Positions 13,470 through 18,938 of a stretch of DNA of 21,820 nt are shown here, piece by piece. The DNA is from a virus: positions 1 through 21,820 of the IMG/VR virus record IMGVR_UViG_3300011253_001092. One strand, written 5' to 3'. The notes under the pieces are model-generated. The model did not search any database and was not told the DNA's origin. It worked only from the letters and a program-made list of their open reading frames with translations. The number at the start of each line of letters is the position of its first letter. Within the stretch, counting starts at the first letter, position 1. A program made the translations under genes and the position numbers.

Positions 13470-14118
13470 CGTCTGCCCCCTCGCATGCGGCTTTCAGCCA
13501 GCTTTTCGGATTTATTTTGGTCGGGCCGTCGAGCAGTGCCTTGCACTTCGCCCCAACGATGTCATCGCCGTGGCGCTTTGCCAGGCCGGCCAGGAATTGC
13601 TGGGCGTGCATCTTCGACATTCGGTTCGCAACGCAGATCACCAGCAGGGTTTGTTCCCATAATTCGCTTGCAGCCAAAGATGCTGCTTTAGCAGTATCTT
13701 TAGGTGGTATGTGGTCATGCGATCCCATATGGGAGTCGCTGCTTTGTCCCTTTTGGGATCCCATGTGGGATGAGGTTTTGCCCCACCGTTTCGCGTTACC
13801 CAACGCGCTCGCTTTTTTCTTATCTTTTTGAATCGCCGCAGCTTTTTCGAGTTCTTCGTCCATCCTTTTGAGGTGGATTAAGCCCTCCGCCTCCACGAAA
13901 AAAACTGAAAGTTTTTTCCATAATTTCCGCGTTTTTTGCAGCGAAATCCCGAGGTTTTTCTGCAGAAATCTTTCAAAGTTTTCTGCGTTGAACGGTCCGC
14001 CGTTGTCCCAGTACAGGTCCATGATCAGGTTGTATGCGCCGTGTTCCTCGAGCGTGAGTGAGCGGGTATCTCGGGCATAGTCCGCAGGGTGCTTGGCGTA
14101 CCAGGTGCGCTTAGGCAC
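13369..14118 (-). CDS. DUF1376 replication initiator-like protein
   Basis: From GTG at 14116-14118 (AGGA eight bases upstream) this is a 249-residue protein. Residues about 5-100 are a DUF1376 domain: YAKHPADYARDTRSLTLEEHGAYNLIMDLYWDNGGPF, then FLQKNLGISLQKTRKLWKKLSVFF. This winged-helix DNA-binding module is found in phage proteins at the lambda O position. A low-complexity linker (about 115-140, with SHMGS repeated) leads to a C-terminal part with NPKSWLKAACEGA. The linker DNA holds TCCC-N4-GGGA iterons and the upstream part is T/A-rich, as in lambda O with its internal origin. The next gene overlaps its 3' end by 101 bases. Confidence 0.75.
   Translation of the reverse strand: MPKRTWYAKHPADYARDTRSLTLEEHGAYNLIMDLYWDNGGPFNAENFERFLQKNLGISLQKTRKLWKKLSVFFVEAEGLIHLKRMDEELEKAAAIQKDKKKASALGNAKRWGKTSSHMGSQKGQSSDSHMGSHDHIPPKDTAKAASLAASELWEQTLLVICVANRMSKMHAQQFLAGLAKRHGDDIVGAKCKALLDGPTKINPKSWLKAACEGADDEKRSGSSGGRTEADRVEAANPVQSNLEAGDQF
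13723..13770. repeat. Three TCCC-N4-GGGA iterons, probable replication origin
   Basis: Three 12-base inverted repeats lie at 13723-13734 (TCCCATATGGGA), 13747-13758 (TCCCTTTTGGGA) and 13759-13770 (TCCCATGTGGGA). Start spacings are 24 and 12 bases. They sit in the linker of the DUF1376 gene. About 130-220 bases away on one side (13895-13990) the sequence is dominated by A and T runs, including an inverted repeat at 13897-13918. This is the layout of a lambda-type origin: iterons inside the initiator gene next to an AT-rich unwinding region. Confidence 0.6.
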
Positions 14119-14242
14119 ACCGGCGTTCCTGATCTAAAAAGGTGGCGCGGGCTGCGGATTGATGCAGCGACACGAATGCGGGAGGTCTCGAACTGGCAAC
14201 GGTGTCGGGGAGCAACACCGTCCGTGCCTCGGTCCGCGCCAT
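14111..14242 (-). CDS. Possible 43-residue protein, unknown
   Basis: ATG at 14240-14242 opens a 43-codon frame that ends in an eight-base overlap with the DUF1376 GTG start. The product (MARTEARTVLLPDTVASS, then FVSLHQSAARATFLDQERR) has no motif I know. No clear ribosome site precedes it. The overlap with the next start favours a coupled leader gene, but chance is not excluded. Confidence 0.35.
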   Translation of the reverse strand: MARTEARTVLLPDTVASSRPPAFVSLHQSAARATFLDQERRCA

Positions 14243-14256
14243 AGTTAATTCGGTGG

Positions 14257-14394
14257 CTACCATATGTCGTCGTCTTTCATCCACGCGAAGCCGCAGATCG
14301 CCGCGGTGACGAGGCAGGCCACGCCGATCACAACGGCGCCTATGCAGAGCAGCATCGTGCAAACAACACCGGTAAAAAAGGAAGGCCAGAACAT
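14257..14394 (-). CDS. Small membrane protein, 45 residues
   Basis: ATG at 14392-14394 overlaps the stop of the upstream gene as ATGA. The product begins MFWPSFFTGVVCTMLL and continues through a hydrophobic stretch of about 35 residues (CIGAVVIGVACLVTAAICGF) to a short charged end (WMKDDDIW). It should cross the membrane once or twice. Early-region phage membrane microproteins often modify the host envelope or exclude other phages; no family is recognised. Confidence 0.6.
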   Translation of the reverse strand: MFWPSFFTGVVCTMLLCIGAVVIGVACLVTAAICGFAWMKDDDIW

Positions 14395-14588
14395 CAGCTG
14401 ACACCCCCCGGCGCAGTGCTCTCCCTGCGGCTGATTTCCAGCAATAGGCGACCTATCAGAGCGGCGATAAAGGCTTCTTTGTCGTTCGACGTGTGGTACT
14501 GAGTTACCAGGCGATTCGCCGTATAGCTGTCGCGCGCTGCCAAAATCTCATCTATTCTTTGGCCCTGCATCAATAAGGGATTAGCCAT
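14394..14588 (-). CDS. Small early protein, unknown
   Basis: From ATG at 14586-14588 the protein is 64 residues: MANPLLMQGQRIDEILAARD, then YHTSNDKEAFIAALIGRLLLEISRRE. It looks like an all-helical protein. GGAGGG lies five bases before the start, inside the coding region of the divergent DUF4145 gene. The start codon shares two bases with the ATG of that gene (CATG). It ends in an ATGA overlap with the small membrane protein. No family is recognised. Confidence 0.6.
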   Translation of the reverse strand: MANPLLMQGQRIDEILAARDSYTANRLVTQYHTSNDKEAFIAALIGRLLLEISRRESTAPGGVS

Positions 14589-15237
14589 GCCAACCCTCCA
14601 ACGCACCTGCCCGCATTGCGGGGGTGAACGTCAAATATTTGGATTCGCTACGGAGTGGGCTCACCCCGTCACCGATAATTACGGTAGACCTATCTACGAA
14701 GCCATATTCCGCTGCCACCATTGCTCTGGGGCTTATGCGGTGACCGTAAGCGTCGCTAATTCCACTCATCGCCCGAGCCAAATTGACATGCCGCTCGATA
14801 AAGATAGTGACACTCGGATCGTCAGCGAATATCCGCAAATAAAAGCGCTCGACGCTCCGAGCAACTGCCCTGATAACGTCGCTAGGATTTTTATCGAGGC
14901 TCAAGACAACGCTAGACGAAGCAACTGGGACTCGGCAGGGATGGGTGCACGCAGGACGCTGGAACTCGCCACCCGCAAACTGCGCGAGGGCGACAAGAAA
15001 TTCGCCGATGAAACCTTGTGGAAGCGGATAGATATTCTGGCAAGCGACCACGACATTACGCCGGCGATGCGAGAATGGGCCGACGCAATTCGCCTTGATG
15101 GAAATGAGGCGAACCACGACGACGACGCGTTTGATGAGAACAAAGCTAAAGCCTTGATCTCCTTCACGGAAACCTTTCTGCTCTACGCGTTCACCCTGCC
15201 CGCCATGGTCGAAGCCCGGAAACCTGAGCCGGAATAA
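14587..15237 (+). CDS. DUF4145 protein with N-terminal zinc ribbon (moron)
   Basis: This 216-residue protein has CPHC at 8-11 and CHHC at 43-46 forming a zinc ribbon. A helical DUF4145 domain follows at about 95-205 (IFIEAQDNARRSNWDSAGMGARRTLELATRKL, then RIDILASDHDITPAMREWADAIRLDGNEANHD). DUF4145 is found alone and in restriction or defence proteins; its molecular role is unclear. The gene runs against the surrounding minus-strand operon, with AAGGGA six bases before its ATG. Its stop lies two bases from the stop of the convergent CII-like gene. This inverted single-gene insertion looks like a moron, possibly expressed from the lysogen. No clear promoter or terminator is seen. Confidence 0.75.
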   Translation: MPTLQRTCPHCGGERQIFGFATEWAHPVTDNYGRPIYEAIFRCHHCSGAYAVTVSVANSTHRPSQIDMPLDKDSDTRIVSEYPQIKALDAPSNCPDNVARIFIEAQDNARRSNWDSAGMGARRTLELATRKLREGDKKFADETLWKRIDILASDHDITPAMREWADAIRLDGNEANHDDDAFDENKAKALISFTETFLLYAFTLPAMVEARKPEPE

Positions 15238-15239
15238 GG

Positions 15240-15608
15240 TCATTCGGGCAACCTCGACATCTGCTCGGCCAGGGCCAGCACTTCGCCGCGCATGCTTTGC
15301 CATTTCTCACAGAGCGTTGCCTGCTTCTGTTCTTTGGTGATCGGCTTGATGTCGTAGTCGAGCGACTGGCCGAAGTATTCAGCCATGATGTGAATGCCCT
15401 TCTCCCGGGCCATCCGGCAGATAAAAAACAATTCATCAAGCGCGAGCTTTTCTTGACGTTCAGGATCGACGCAGTGAAGCAGTAAGCGCTGGGCATCCTT
15501 TAAGGGTTTGGAGGGCCACAGGCTGCCCGCTACCCGCTTCACGCCCAGCATTTCCAGCGTCGCTCGCAACGCTGCGTGCTCGTCGTCGTAGAACAGTTCA
15601 CCCTGCAT
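15240..15608 (-). CDS. CII-like regulatory protein candidate
   Basis: From ATG at 15606-15608 (GGGGG about nine bases upstream; a TTG at 15614 is an alternative) this is a 122-residue protein. LRATLEMLGVKRVAGSLWPSKPLKDAQRLLLHCVDPERQEKLALDELFFICRMARE resembles helix-turn-helix phage regulators that follow cro, including the CII family with LNPE/QxxxLxxEE-type segments. A basic coiled end follows. The position (cro, terminator, then this gene) is that of cII in lambdoid phages. If it acts like CII, it would activate a promoter for the repressor; the TTGG-N6-TTGG repeat just upstream is a candidate site. The family call is inference from pattern and position. Confidence 0.5.
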   Translation of the reverse strand: MQGELFYDDEHAALRATLEMLGVKRVAGSLWPSKPLKDAQRLLLHCVDPERQEKLALDELFFICRMAREKGIHIMAEYFGQSLDYDIKPITKEQKQATLCEKWQSMRGEVLALAEQMSRLPE

Positions 15609-15627
15609 TACCAACTACCCCCAATGA

Positions 15628-15649
15628 TTGGTAAGCGTTGGTAAACGCT
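15628..15649. promoter_or_regulatory. TTGG-N6-TTGG direct repeat and overlapping palindrome
   Basis: TTGGTAA occurs at 15628-15634 and 15638-15644, exactly ten bases apart on the plus strand, and a complementary TTACCAA lies at 15608-15614. A perfect palindrome AGCGTT-GGTA-AACGCT spans 15634-15649. The site lies just upstream of the CII-like gene, where lambda has its pRE promoter with TTGC-N6-TTGC CII boxes. An activator site for repressor transcription in the plus direction is a plausible reading. Confidence 0.4.
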
Positions 15650-15661
15650 CCTGTGGCCAAA

Positions 15662-15712
15662 TAAAAAACCACCAAGCCAGCACCCTGATACGGGCGTCGC
15701 AGCTGGCTGGTG
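15662..15712 (-). terminator. tR1-like terminator between cro-like and cII-like genes
   Basis: A long hairpin pairs CCAGC at 15677-15681 and its flank with GCTGGCTGGTG at 15702-15712, with one mismatch region and a 20-base loop. On the minus strand it runs into GGTTTTTTATTT. It lies 20 bases after the Cro-like stop. As with lambda tR1, it would limit early transcription of the replication genes unless antiterminated. Confidence 0.7.
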
Positions 15713-15731
15713 TAATGACCTACGGGGGTAG

Positions 15732-15950
15732 TCATGCGGCCTGCCCATAGAAGTAACGGATCAGGTCGTCGCGAGTGAGCGACCCCCCACTCGCTGCCGC
15801 CAAGCCGGCCAAAAGCTTAGGTCTCGGAATTTTGTTAGGCGGGTCGCAAATAAGGTGGCACCGGATGTAACTAACCGTTGTGCCAGCCTTTTTGGCAAAG
15901 TTTGTTTGTTGCCGCGGGTCCAGAGATCTGAAATAGGTTCGTAGGTCCAT
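15732..15950 (-). CDS. cro: Cro-like helix-turn-helix protein
   Basis: This 72-residue protein is divergent from the repressor gene. The sequence LDPRQQTNFAKKAGTTVSYIRCHLICDP at 10-37 has the helix-turn-helix pattern of YdaS/Cro-type phage repressors (QxxFAKxAGTTVSYI as helices 2 and 3). The C-terminal LTRDDLIRYFYGQ probably packs as a dimer element. It would bind the TACC-N5-GGTA operators and turn off the repressor promoter. The ATG is preceded only by a weak AGG eight bases upstream. The predicted promoter -10 box ends six bases before the ATG, so a leaderless or nearly leaderless message is likely. Confidence 0.75.
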   Translation of the reverse strand: MDLRTYFRSLDPRQQTNFAKKAGTTVSYIRCHLICDPPNKIPRPKLLAGLAAASGGSLTRDDLIRYFYGQAA

Positions 15951-15956
15951 GATCGA

Positions 15957-15985
15957 AACCTATACCATAAAGGTAAATCATGCAA
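15957..15985 (-). promoter_or_regulatory. pR-like promoter for the cro-like operon
   Basis: On the minus strand, TTGCAT at 15980-15985 (-35) and TAGGTT at 15957-15962 (-10) are separated by 17 bases. That spacer contains TTACCTTTATGGTA, identical to the spacer core of the promoter at 17056-17084. The match in both spacing and content supports a repressor-controlled early promoter. Confidence 0.6.
15963..15975. promoter_or_regulatory. Operator 1 (TACCATAAAGGTA)
   Basis: A TACC-N5-GGTA inverted repeat lies inside the spacer of the cro-direction promoter. Its 14-base extended form is the exact reverse complement of operator 5 near 17066. Repressor binding here would block RNA polymerase. Confidence 0.7.
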
Positions 15986-15995
15986 GAAAAAATAT

Positions 15996-16008
15996 TACCT
16001 TTTCGCAC
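15996..16008. promoter_or_regulatory. Operator 2, degenerate (TACC half-site)
   Basis: TACCTTTTCGCAC has one perfect half-site and a poor second half (GCAC for GGTA). It lies between operators 1 and 3. It is probably a weak site, or chance. Confidence 0.35.
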
Positions 16009-16011
16009 ATA

Positions 16012-16024
16012 TACCGTAATGGTA
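16012..16024. promoter_or_regulatory. Operator 3 (TACCGTAATGGTA)
   Basis: A perfect TACC-N5-GGTA inverted repeat lies just before the repressor gene, 16 bases centre to centre from operator 2. By position it would overlap the repressor promoter and mediate its autoregulation or Cro repression. Confidence 0.65.
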
Positions 16025-16045
16025 GCGATGGGTAGATTGATCCCC

Positions 16046-16468
16046 ATGACTTCTACAGAAATTAGGCGACTAAATGCACGTGCTTTGATCGAGGCAGAGT
16101 GCAATAAATCGCTCGCAGACTTCGCCCGCGAGATCGGCCGGTCCGATGCTCAAGTCAATCACCTTGTTGGGCCTAGCCCAATTAAGGGGATCGGCGATGC
16201 GATGGCGCGCCACATTGAGAATAAATTCGGCAAGCCGCGCGGCTGGCTGGATAACGTCCATTCCCCAGCTTTAAGTGCCTCTGCGGAATGGGTCGCCACA
16301 GTCTTTGACAGACTGGATCGAGTAAACCAGGAGAACTTCGTTAGCATGTTGCGTGGACCGGCTGAAAGAGTCGCCCCGGAACTGATGGATCAGGCGCCGA
16401 CCTTCCACAACAAAAACGCTCTAACAACGAACGAGGAGCTCACGGATGACGAAGAAACAACGGTATGA
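16046..16468 (+). CDS. Phage repressor (CI-like), DNA-binding domain without S24 peptidase
   Basis: From ATG at 16046 this is a 140-residue protein; the frame is open from 15980, but those residues cover the operators. RRLNARALIEAECNKSLADFAREIGRSDAQVNHLVGPSPIKGIGDAMARHIENKFGKPRGWLD is the helix-turn-helix domain of phage CI-type repressors that end in GWLD. The remaining 70 residues are acidic and low in structure (TNEELTDDEETTV). They lack the S24 autoprotease with its Ala-Gly cleavage site and Ser/Lys dyad. Induction therefore probably does not use RecA-driven self-cleavage. It is divergent from cro and overlaps the next gene by 23 bases. No strong ribosome site is seen. Confidence 0.75.
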   Translation: MTSTEIRRLNARALIEAECNKSLADFAREIGRSDAQVNHLVGPSPIKGIGDAMARHIENKFGKPRGWLDNVHSPALSASAEWVATVFDRLDRVNQENFVSMLRGPAERVAPELMDQAPTFHNKNALTTNEELTDDEETTV

Positions 16469-16721
16469 CGAATCGGTTGCTCAACTACTTGAATACTTAT
16501 CGCTGTCAGACGAAGCAATCCACATTGCCGAGGGCTGGTCCTTACTGGATGACCGGGCCAAGCGGCATGTAAAAATACTCATTGATGACCACATTTCGCG
16601 AGAAATACCGCAATTGAGACAGTATTACGCTAATGTGAGCATCAAAGATCAGGAGCGCTTCAACCGCGTAGTTGAGCGCGTGCAAGACCGCTATCGAGGA
16701 ATACCACCGGAGGACGCATGA
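16446..16721 (+). CDS. Small helical protein cotranscribed with the repressor
   Basis: This 91-residue protein starts with ATG 23 bases before the repressor stop, behind GAGGAG at seven bases. It is helical and charged: QLLEYLSLSDEAIHIAEGWSLLDDRAKRHVKILIDDHI, then DQERFNRVVERVQDRYRG. It resembles an alpha-helical effector-binding or oligomerisation module more than an enzyme. Tight overlap with the protease-less repressor suggests that it may act with it, for example as a partner or antirepressor. This is inference. Confidence 0.6.
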   Translation: MTKKQRYDESVAQLLEYLSLSDEAIHIAEGWSLLDDRAKRHVKILIDDHISREIPQLRQYYANVSIKDQERFNRVVERVQDRYRGIPPEDA

Positions 16722-16984
16722 CAAACGACACCACCAAATGGAAAACCGCTTTCTTTGTCGCAGTATTTGCTGCGATGTTTTTCGCTGGGACCGCCTTCGG
16801 CGCGAAGGACAATCGTGAACGGGTGCCAACACACAAGAGTGTTTATAAGAACGGGTTCACAGTCCATACGCTCTCGAATGGAATTATTTGCGTAGTGTAC
16901 GAACGGGGCGGCACGGTTTCATCCGCGAAATCGGGGCTATCCTGCAATTTCGCTAATTACGATCACACTATACCCGAGATCTAA
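16718..16984 (+). CDS. Exported small protein of the repressor operon
   Basis: This 88-residue protein starts at an ATGA overlap with the previous gene, GGAGG four bases upstream. Residues about 7-29 form a signal peptide (WKTAFFVAVFAAMFFAGTAFGA) with likely cleavage before KDN. The mature part has two cysteines (IICVVYERGG and GLSCNFANYD), perhaps one disulfide in the periplasm. It is probably expressed in the lysogen, which fits superinfection exclusion or envelope modification. A terminator follows 20 bases after its stop. Family not recognised. Confidence 0.65.
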   Translation: MTNDTTKWKTAFFVAVFAAMFFAGTAFGAKDNRERVPTHKSVYKNGFTVHTLSNGIICVVYERGGTVSSAKSGLSCNFANYDHTIPEI

Positions 16985-17005
16985 AACTACCTACCGCCGA
17001 TCCGA

Positions 17006-17027
17006 GCCCGCGCAATGCGGGCTTTTT
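17006..17027 (+). terminator. Terminator of the repressor operon
   Basis: GCCCGC pairs with GCGGGC around a five-base loop (GCAAT) and is followed by five T bases on the plus strand. It closes the repressor transcript just before the second operator region. Confidence 0.85.
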
Positions 17028-17042
17028 GTTGCCTAAAAGATT

Positions 17043-17055
17043 TACCTTTTTGGTA
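17043..17055. promoter_or_regulatory. Operator 4 (TACCTTTTTGGTA)
   Basis: A TACC-N5-GGTA inverted repeat directly abuts the -35 box of the plus-strand early promoter. It is paired with operator 5, 23 bases centre to centre, like the paired sites of a lambda-type left operator. Confidence 0.7.
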
Positions 17056-17084
17056 TTGACACCATTACCTTTATGGTAAATACT
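17056..17084 (+). promoter_or_regulatory. pL-like promoter of the plus-strand early operon
   Basis: TTGACA at 17056-17061 and AATACT at 17079-17084 are 17 bases apart. Operator 5 fills the spacer and operator 4 abuts the -35 box. The expected start near 17091 gives a leader of about 35 bases before the first gene. It should be silent in the lysogen and strong on infection or induction. Confidence 0.75.
17066..17078. promoter_or_regulatory. Operator 5 (TACCTTTATGGTA)
   Basis: This inverted repeat lies between -35 and -10 of the plus-strand early promoter. With its preceding T it is identical to operator 1 read on the minus strand, which ties both promoters to one repressor. Confidence 0.7.
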
Positions 17085-17124
17085 CGCTCCATCAGCCACT
17101 ACTCGCTGGATGGAGATTGGAACA

Positions 17125-17709
17125 ATGCACTACCACGCCAAACTTTGGTTGCCGTCGGATCAAGACATTGAGCAGCAGGTTTCCGCAGCGCTAGAGCCGT
17201 ACCGAGAAGCCTACAACGAAACGACTGAAGATCTGACAGGTTGGTGGGACTGGTTTCAAATTGGTGGGCGGTGGACCGGCACGCACATGCCGGACTACAA
17301 CCCCGAAACCGACCCCAAAAATATCGAAGCATGCGATTTTTGCCGCCAGACTGGGATGCGCGAATGGCCCGAAGATGGGCTTATGGTCAAGCGACCCTGC
17401 AACGGGTGTTCTTCAATAGACCCCGACAATCCGGGCGTGCCGAGCTACCCCTATGGGATTGGGAAAAGGCTGAAATGGCCCACGAAATGGGCCGCATTCC
17501 CACTTGACATTATTCCTGCGGACGCCGTCCAGGCTGACTTGTCGCCCTACACGTTTGTGAGCAAAGAGCACTCACTCTGCCTGCAGAAAAAAACCTGGAA
17601 TGGGGAAGATTTCGTTGAAGGTGAGATCAAGGGCCGAACCGTAAAGCAGCTGCTTTCGGACTACAACATAGTGGGCGGATATCTGGTTACCGTCGACTAT
17701 CACTCATGA
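17125..17709 (+). CDS. Conserved-looking phage early protein with zinc knuckles
   Basis: From ATG at 17125 (GGAG nine bases upstream; ATG 17110 is an alternative) the product is 194 residues. It begins MHYHAKLWLPS, then has an aromatic block GWWDWFQIGGRWTG. CDFC and CNGC about 30 residues apart form a likely zinc site, and the end is YNIVGGYLVTVDYHS. The WWDWF-IGGRW block occurs in uncharacterised phage proteins. First gene after the pL-like promoter, so made earliest. A host-takeover or anti-defence role is possible, but nothing in the sequence shows it. Confidence 0.7.
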   Translation: MHYHAKLWLPSDQDIEQQVSAALEPYREAYNETTEDLTGWWDWFQIGGRWTGTHMPDYNPETDPKNIEACDFCRQTGMREWPEDGLMVKRPCNGCSSIDPDNPGVPSYPYGIGKRLKWPTKWAAFPLDIIPADAVQADLSPYTFVSKEHSLCLQKKTWNGEDFVEGEIKGRTVKQLLSDYNIVGGYLVTVDYHS

Positions 17710-17921
17710 GGACGGATCCAGTGTCCGCGCTGAACCCCGCTTTTCGGCAACCTACCAGCGGCCATCGCGTCCATATGCGCGACCACAAACACCTTGCCTC
17801 GCGCCGCCGCTTAACCGCAGCCGGTCGGTTCTGGGTGCTCTACGGTGGATCGCTCTTCTTTGTGATGCTGTTCAGCCTGTCCGGTTATATCGATGCGTTC
17901 CTGCAGGCGGTGTTCCTGTAA
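17706..17921 (+). CDS. Small membrane protein
   Basis: A 71-residue protein from an ATGA overlap; a GTG at 17721 behind GAGG is an alternative start. The N-terminal half is basic (RDHKHLASRRRLTAAGR). It is followed by one transmembrane segment, about 42-66 (FWVLYGGSLFFVMLFSLSGYIDAFL). It likely sits in the inner membrane with its N-terminus in the cytoplasm. Family not recognised. Confidence 0.6.
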   Translation: MRTDPVSALNPAFRQPTSGHRVHMRDHKHLASRRRLTAAGRFWVLYGGSLFFVMLFSLSGYIDAFLQAVFL

Positions 17922-18364
17922 TGCCGGCGTGGATGAATCAACCCTCCGGTCTGCGTCCGAAGCCTGAGCGCTGGAATGCCGTGTTAGGTATGCAGCAGCC
18001 AGTGGAACTGTACAAGCCCATGCGCTACCGCAAGCCGCGCGTTGTGACTGTTACAGGCGCCGACTTATTCGGGCCTAGCGTGCCATCCAATTACATCGGC
18101 CTGGTGTTCTCGGTGATGTGGAAAGCATACCGACATCAGTTTCGGATCGTGACCGACTGCCCCGCGCGCGCGCAGCTTTGGGTAGGTGGGTGCACGGCAC
18201 CAGACCCAGACGGCTTTATTACCCATAACGGCAAGCCCGCGATTGGGCCTGGTACCGCGTCCTTGGATGGCAGCGGGATCATCGTTGGCTCCCTGCCTGA
18301 CTGGCCCCTGGCTAACGTCAACATATTGCCGAGCGCCTCGATACCGCCAAAGGGGTTCGAATGA
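17921..18364 (+). CDS. Phage early protein, unknown
   Basis: A 147-residue protein whose ATG overlaps the previous TAA (TAATG). It has a basic N-terminus with ERWNAVLGMQQPVELYKPMRYRKPRVVTVTG and a later beta-rich part (GLVFSVMWKAYRHQFRIVTDC, then AQLWVGGCTAPDPDGF). There are two cysteines about 13 residues apart and no catalytic motif that I can name. It ends in an ATGA overlap. Confidence 0.6.
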   Translation: MPAWMNQPSGLRPKPERWNAVLGMQQPVELYKPMRYRKPRVVTVTGADLFGPSVPSNYIGLVFSVMWKAYRHQFRIVTDCPARAQLWVGGCTAPDPDGFITHNGKPAIGPGTASLDGSGIIVGSLPDWPLANVNILPSASIPPKGFE

Positions 18365-18714
18365 TCCGAACAGAGCAGATGGCCGCCAAGCTATTTCTCC
18401 AGCTCGGTGACATTGACGCGTGCCACGCGATCACGTTGCGCGCCGCCTTTTTCGCTGGGGCTGCTGATCGGCGCGCGTTCGTTGTGTCGGTTGGGATCGA
18501 ATTCACCGCCGCTACGCTGGGCTTTATCGCTGACGGCATGCACGAACCTGATGCGATGTTCTCGATCGGGTTTGACGACAAGCTTTTCGCTGTAGCGCTC
18601 GGCCTGAACCGGTTTCACATCAATAACTCAATCCTTGACGTTACACGCGGGCAGCACGGTCGTTTGCTCCAGGCCGTTGGGGAGTACATCAACAGACTGG
18701 AGATTGCAGCATGA
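18361..18714 (+). CDS. Phage early protein, unknown
   Basis: A 117-residue protein in the ATGA-coupled run. It reads as an alpha/beta protein (LQLGDIDACHAITLRAAFFAGA, then FVVSVGIEFTAATLGFIADGM, then LLQAVGEYINRLEIAA). No signal peptide or metal site. I recognise no family. Confidence 0.6.
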   Translation: MIRTEQMAAKLFLQLGDIDACHAITLRAAFFAGAADRRAFVVSVGIEFTAATLGFIADGMHEPDAMFSIGFDDKLFAVALGLNRFHINNSILDVTRGQHGRLLQAVGEYINRLEIAA

Positions 18715-18917
18715 ACAAAATAACGATTTTGAAATATGTAAACCAGTTAACCGAACGTTACGAAGGGTCATTAATCACCGTGGCCTGTCGAGCTGATGGC
18801 GTGCACGTCGCAGCCGTCGATGACCACCTGGTCCCGGGCGAATACACGATGGTGGTTAGCGCGCGAGCAGCCGCACAACGCCACATCAACAAACACTTAG
18901 TCCGCCCGGCTGCGTAG
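18711..18917 (+). CDS. Small phage early protein, unknown
   Basis: A 68-residue protein with GGAG eight bases before an ATG that overlaps the previous stop. It pairs a helix (ITILKYVNQLTERYEG) with strands (LITVACRADGVHVAAVD, then YTMVVSARAAAQRHI). It is the last gene before a structured spacer of about 100 bases. No family recognised. Confidence 0.6.
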   Translation: MNKITILKYVNQLTERYEGSLITVACRADGVHVAAVDDHLVPGEYTMVVSARAAAQRHINKHLVRPAA

Positions 18918-18938
18918 CCAGCGGATCACGAACACGCT

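Noticed and set aside
14243-14404. First half of a 97-residue frame ending at 14111
   Set aside because: It shadows the 45-residue membrane protein; only its last 43 codons could be a separate gene.
14581-15303. 240-residue minus-strand frame over the DUF4145 gene
   Set aside because: Antisense to a gene with zinc ribbon and DUF4145 pattern and a good ribosome site; no recognisable domain.
15980-16045. N-terminal extension of the repressor frame
   Set aside because: It covers operators 2 and 3, and the peptide has no place in the repressor fold; the ATG at 16046 begins at the domain edge.
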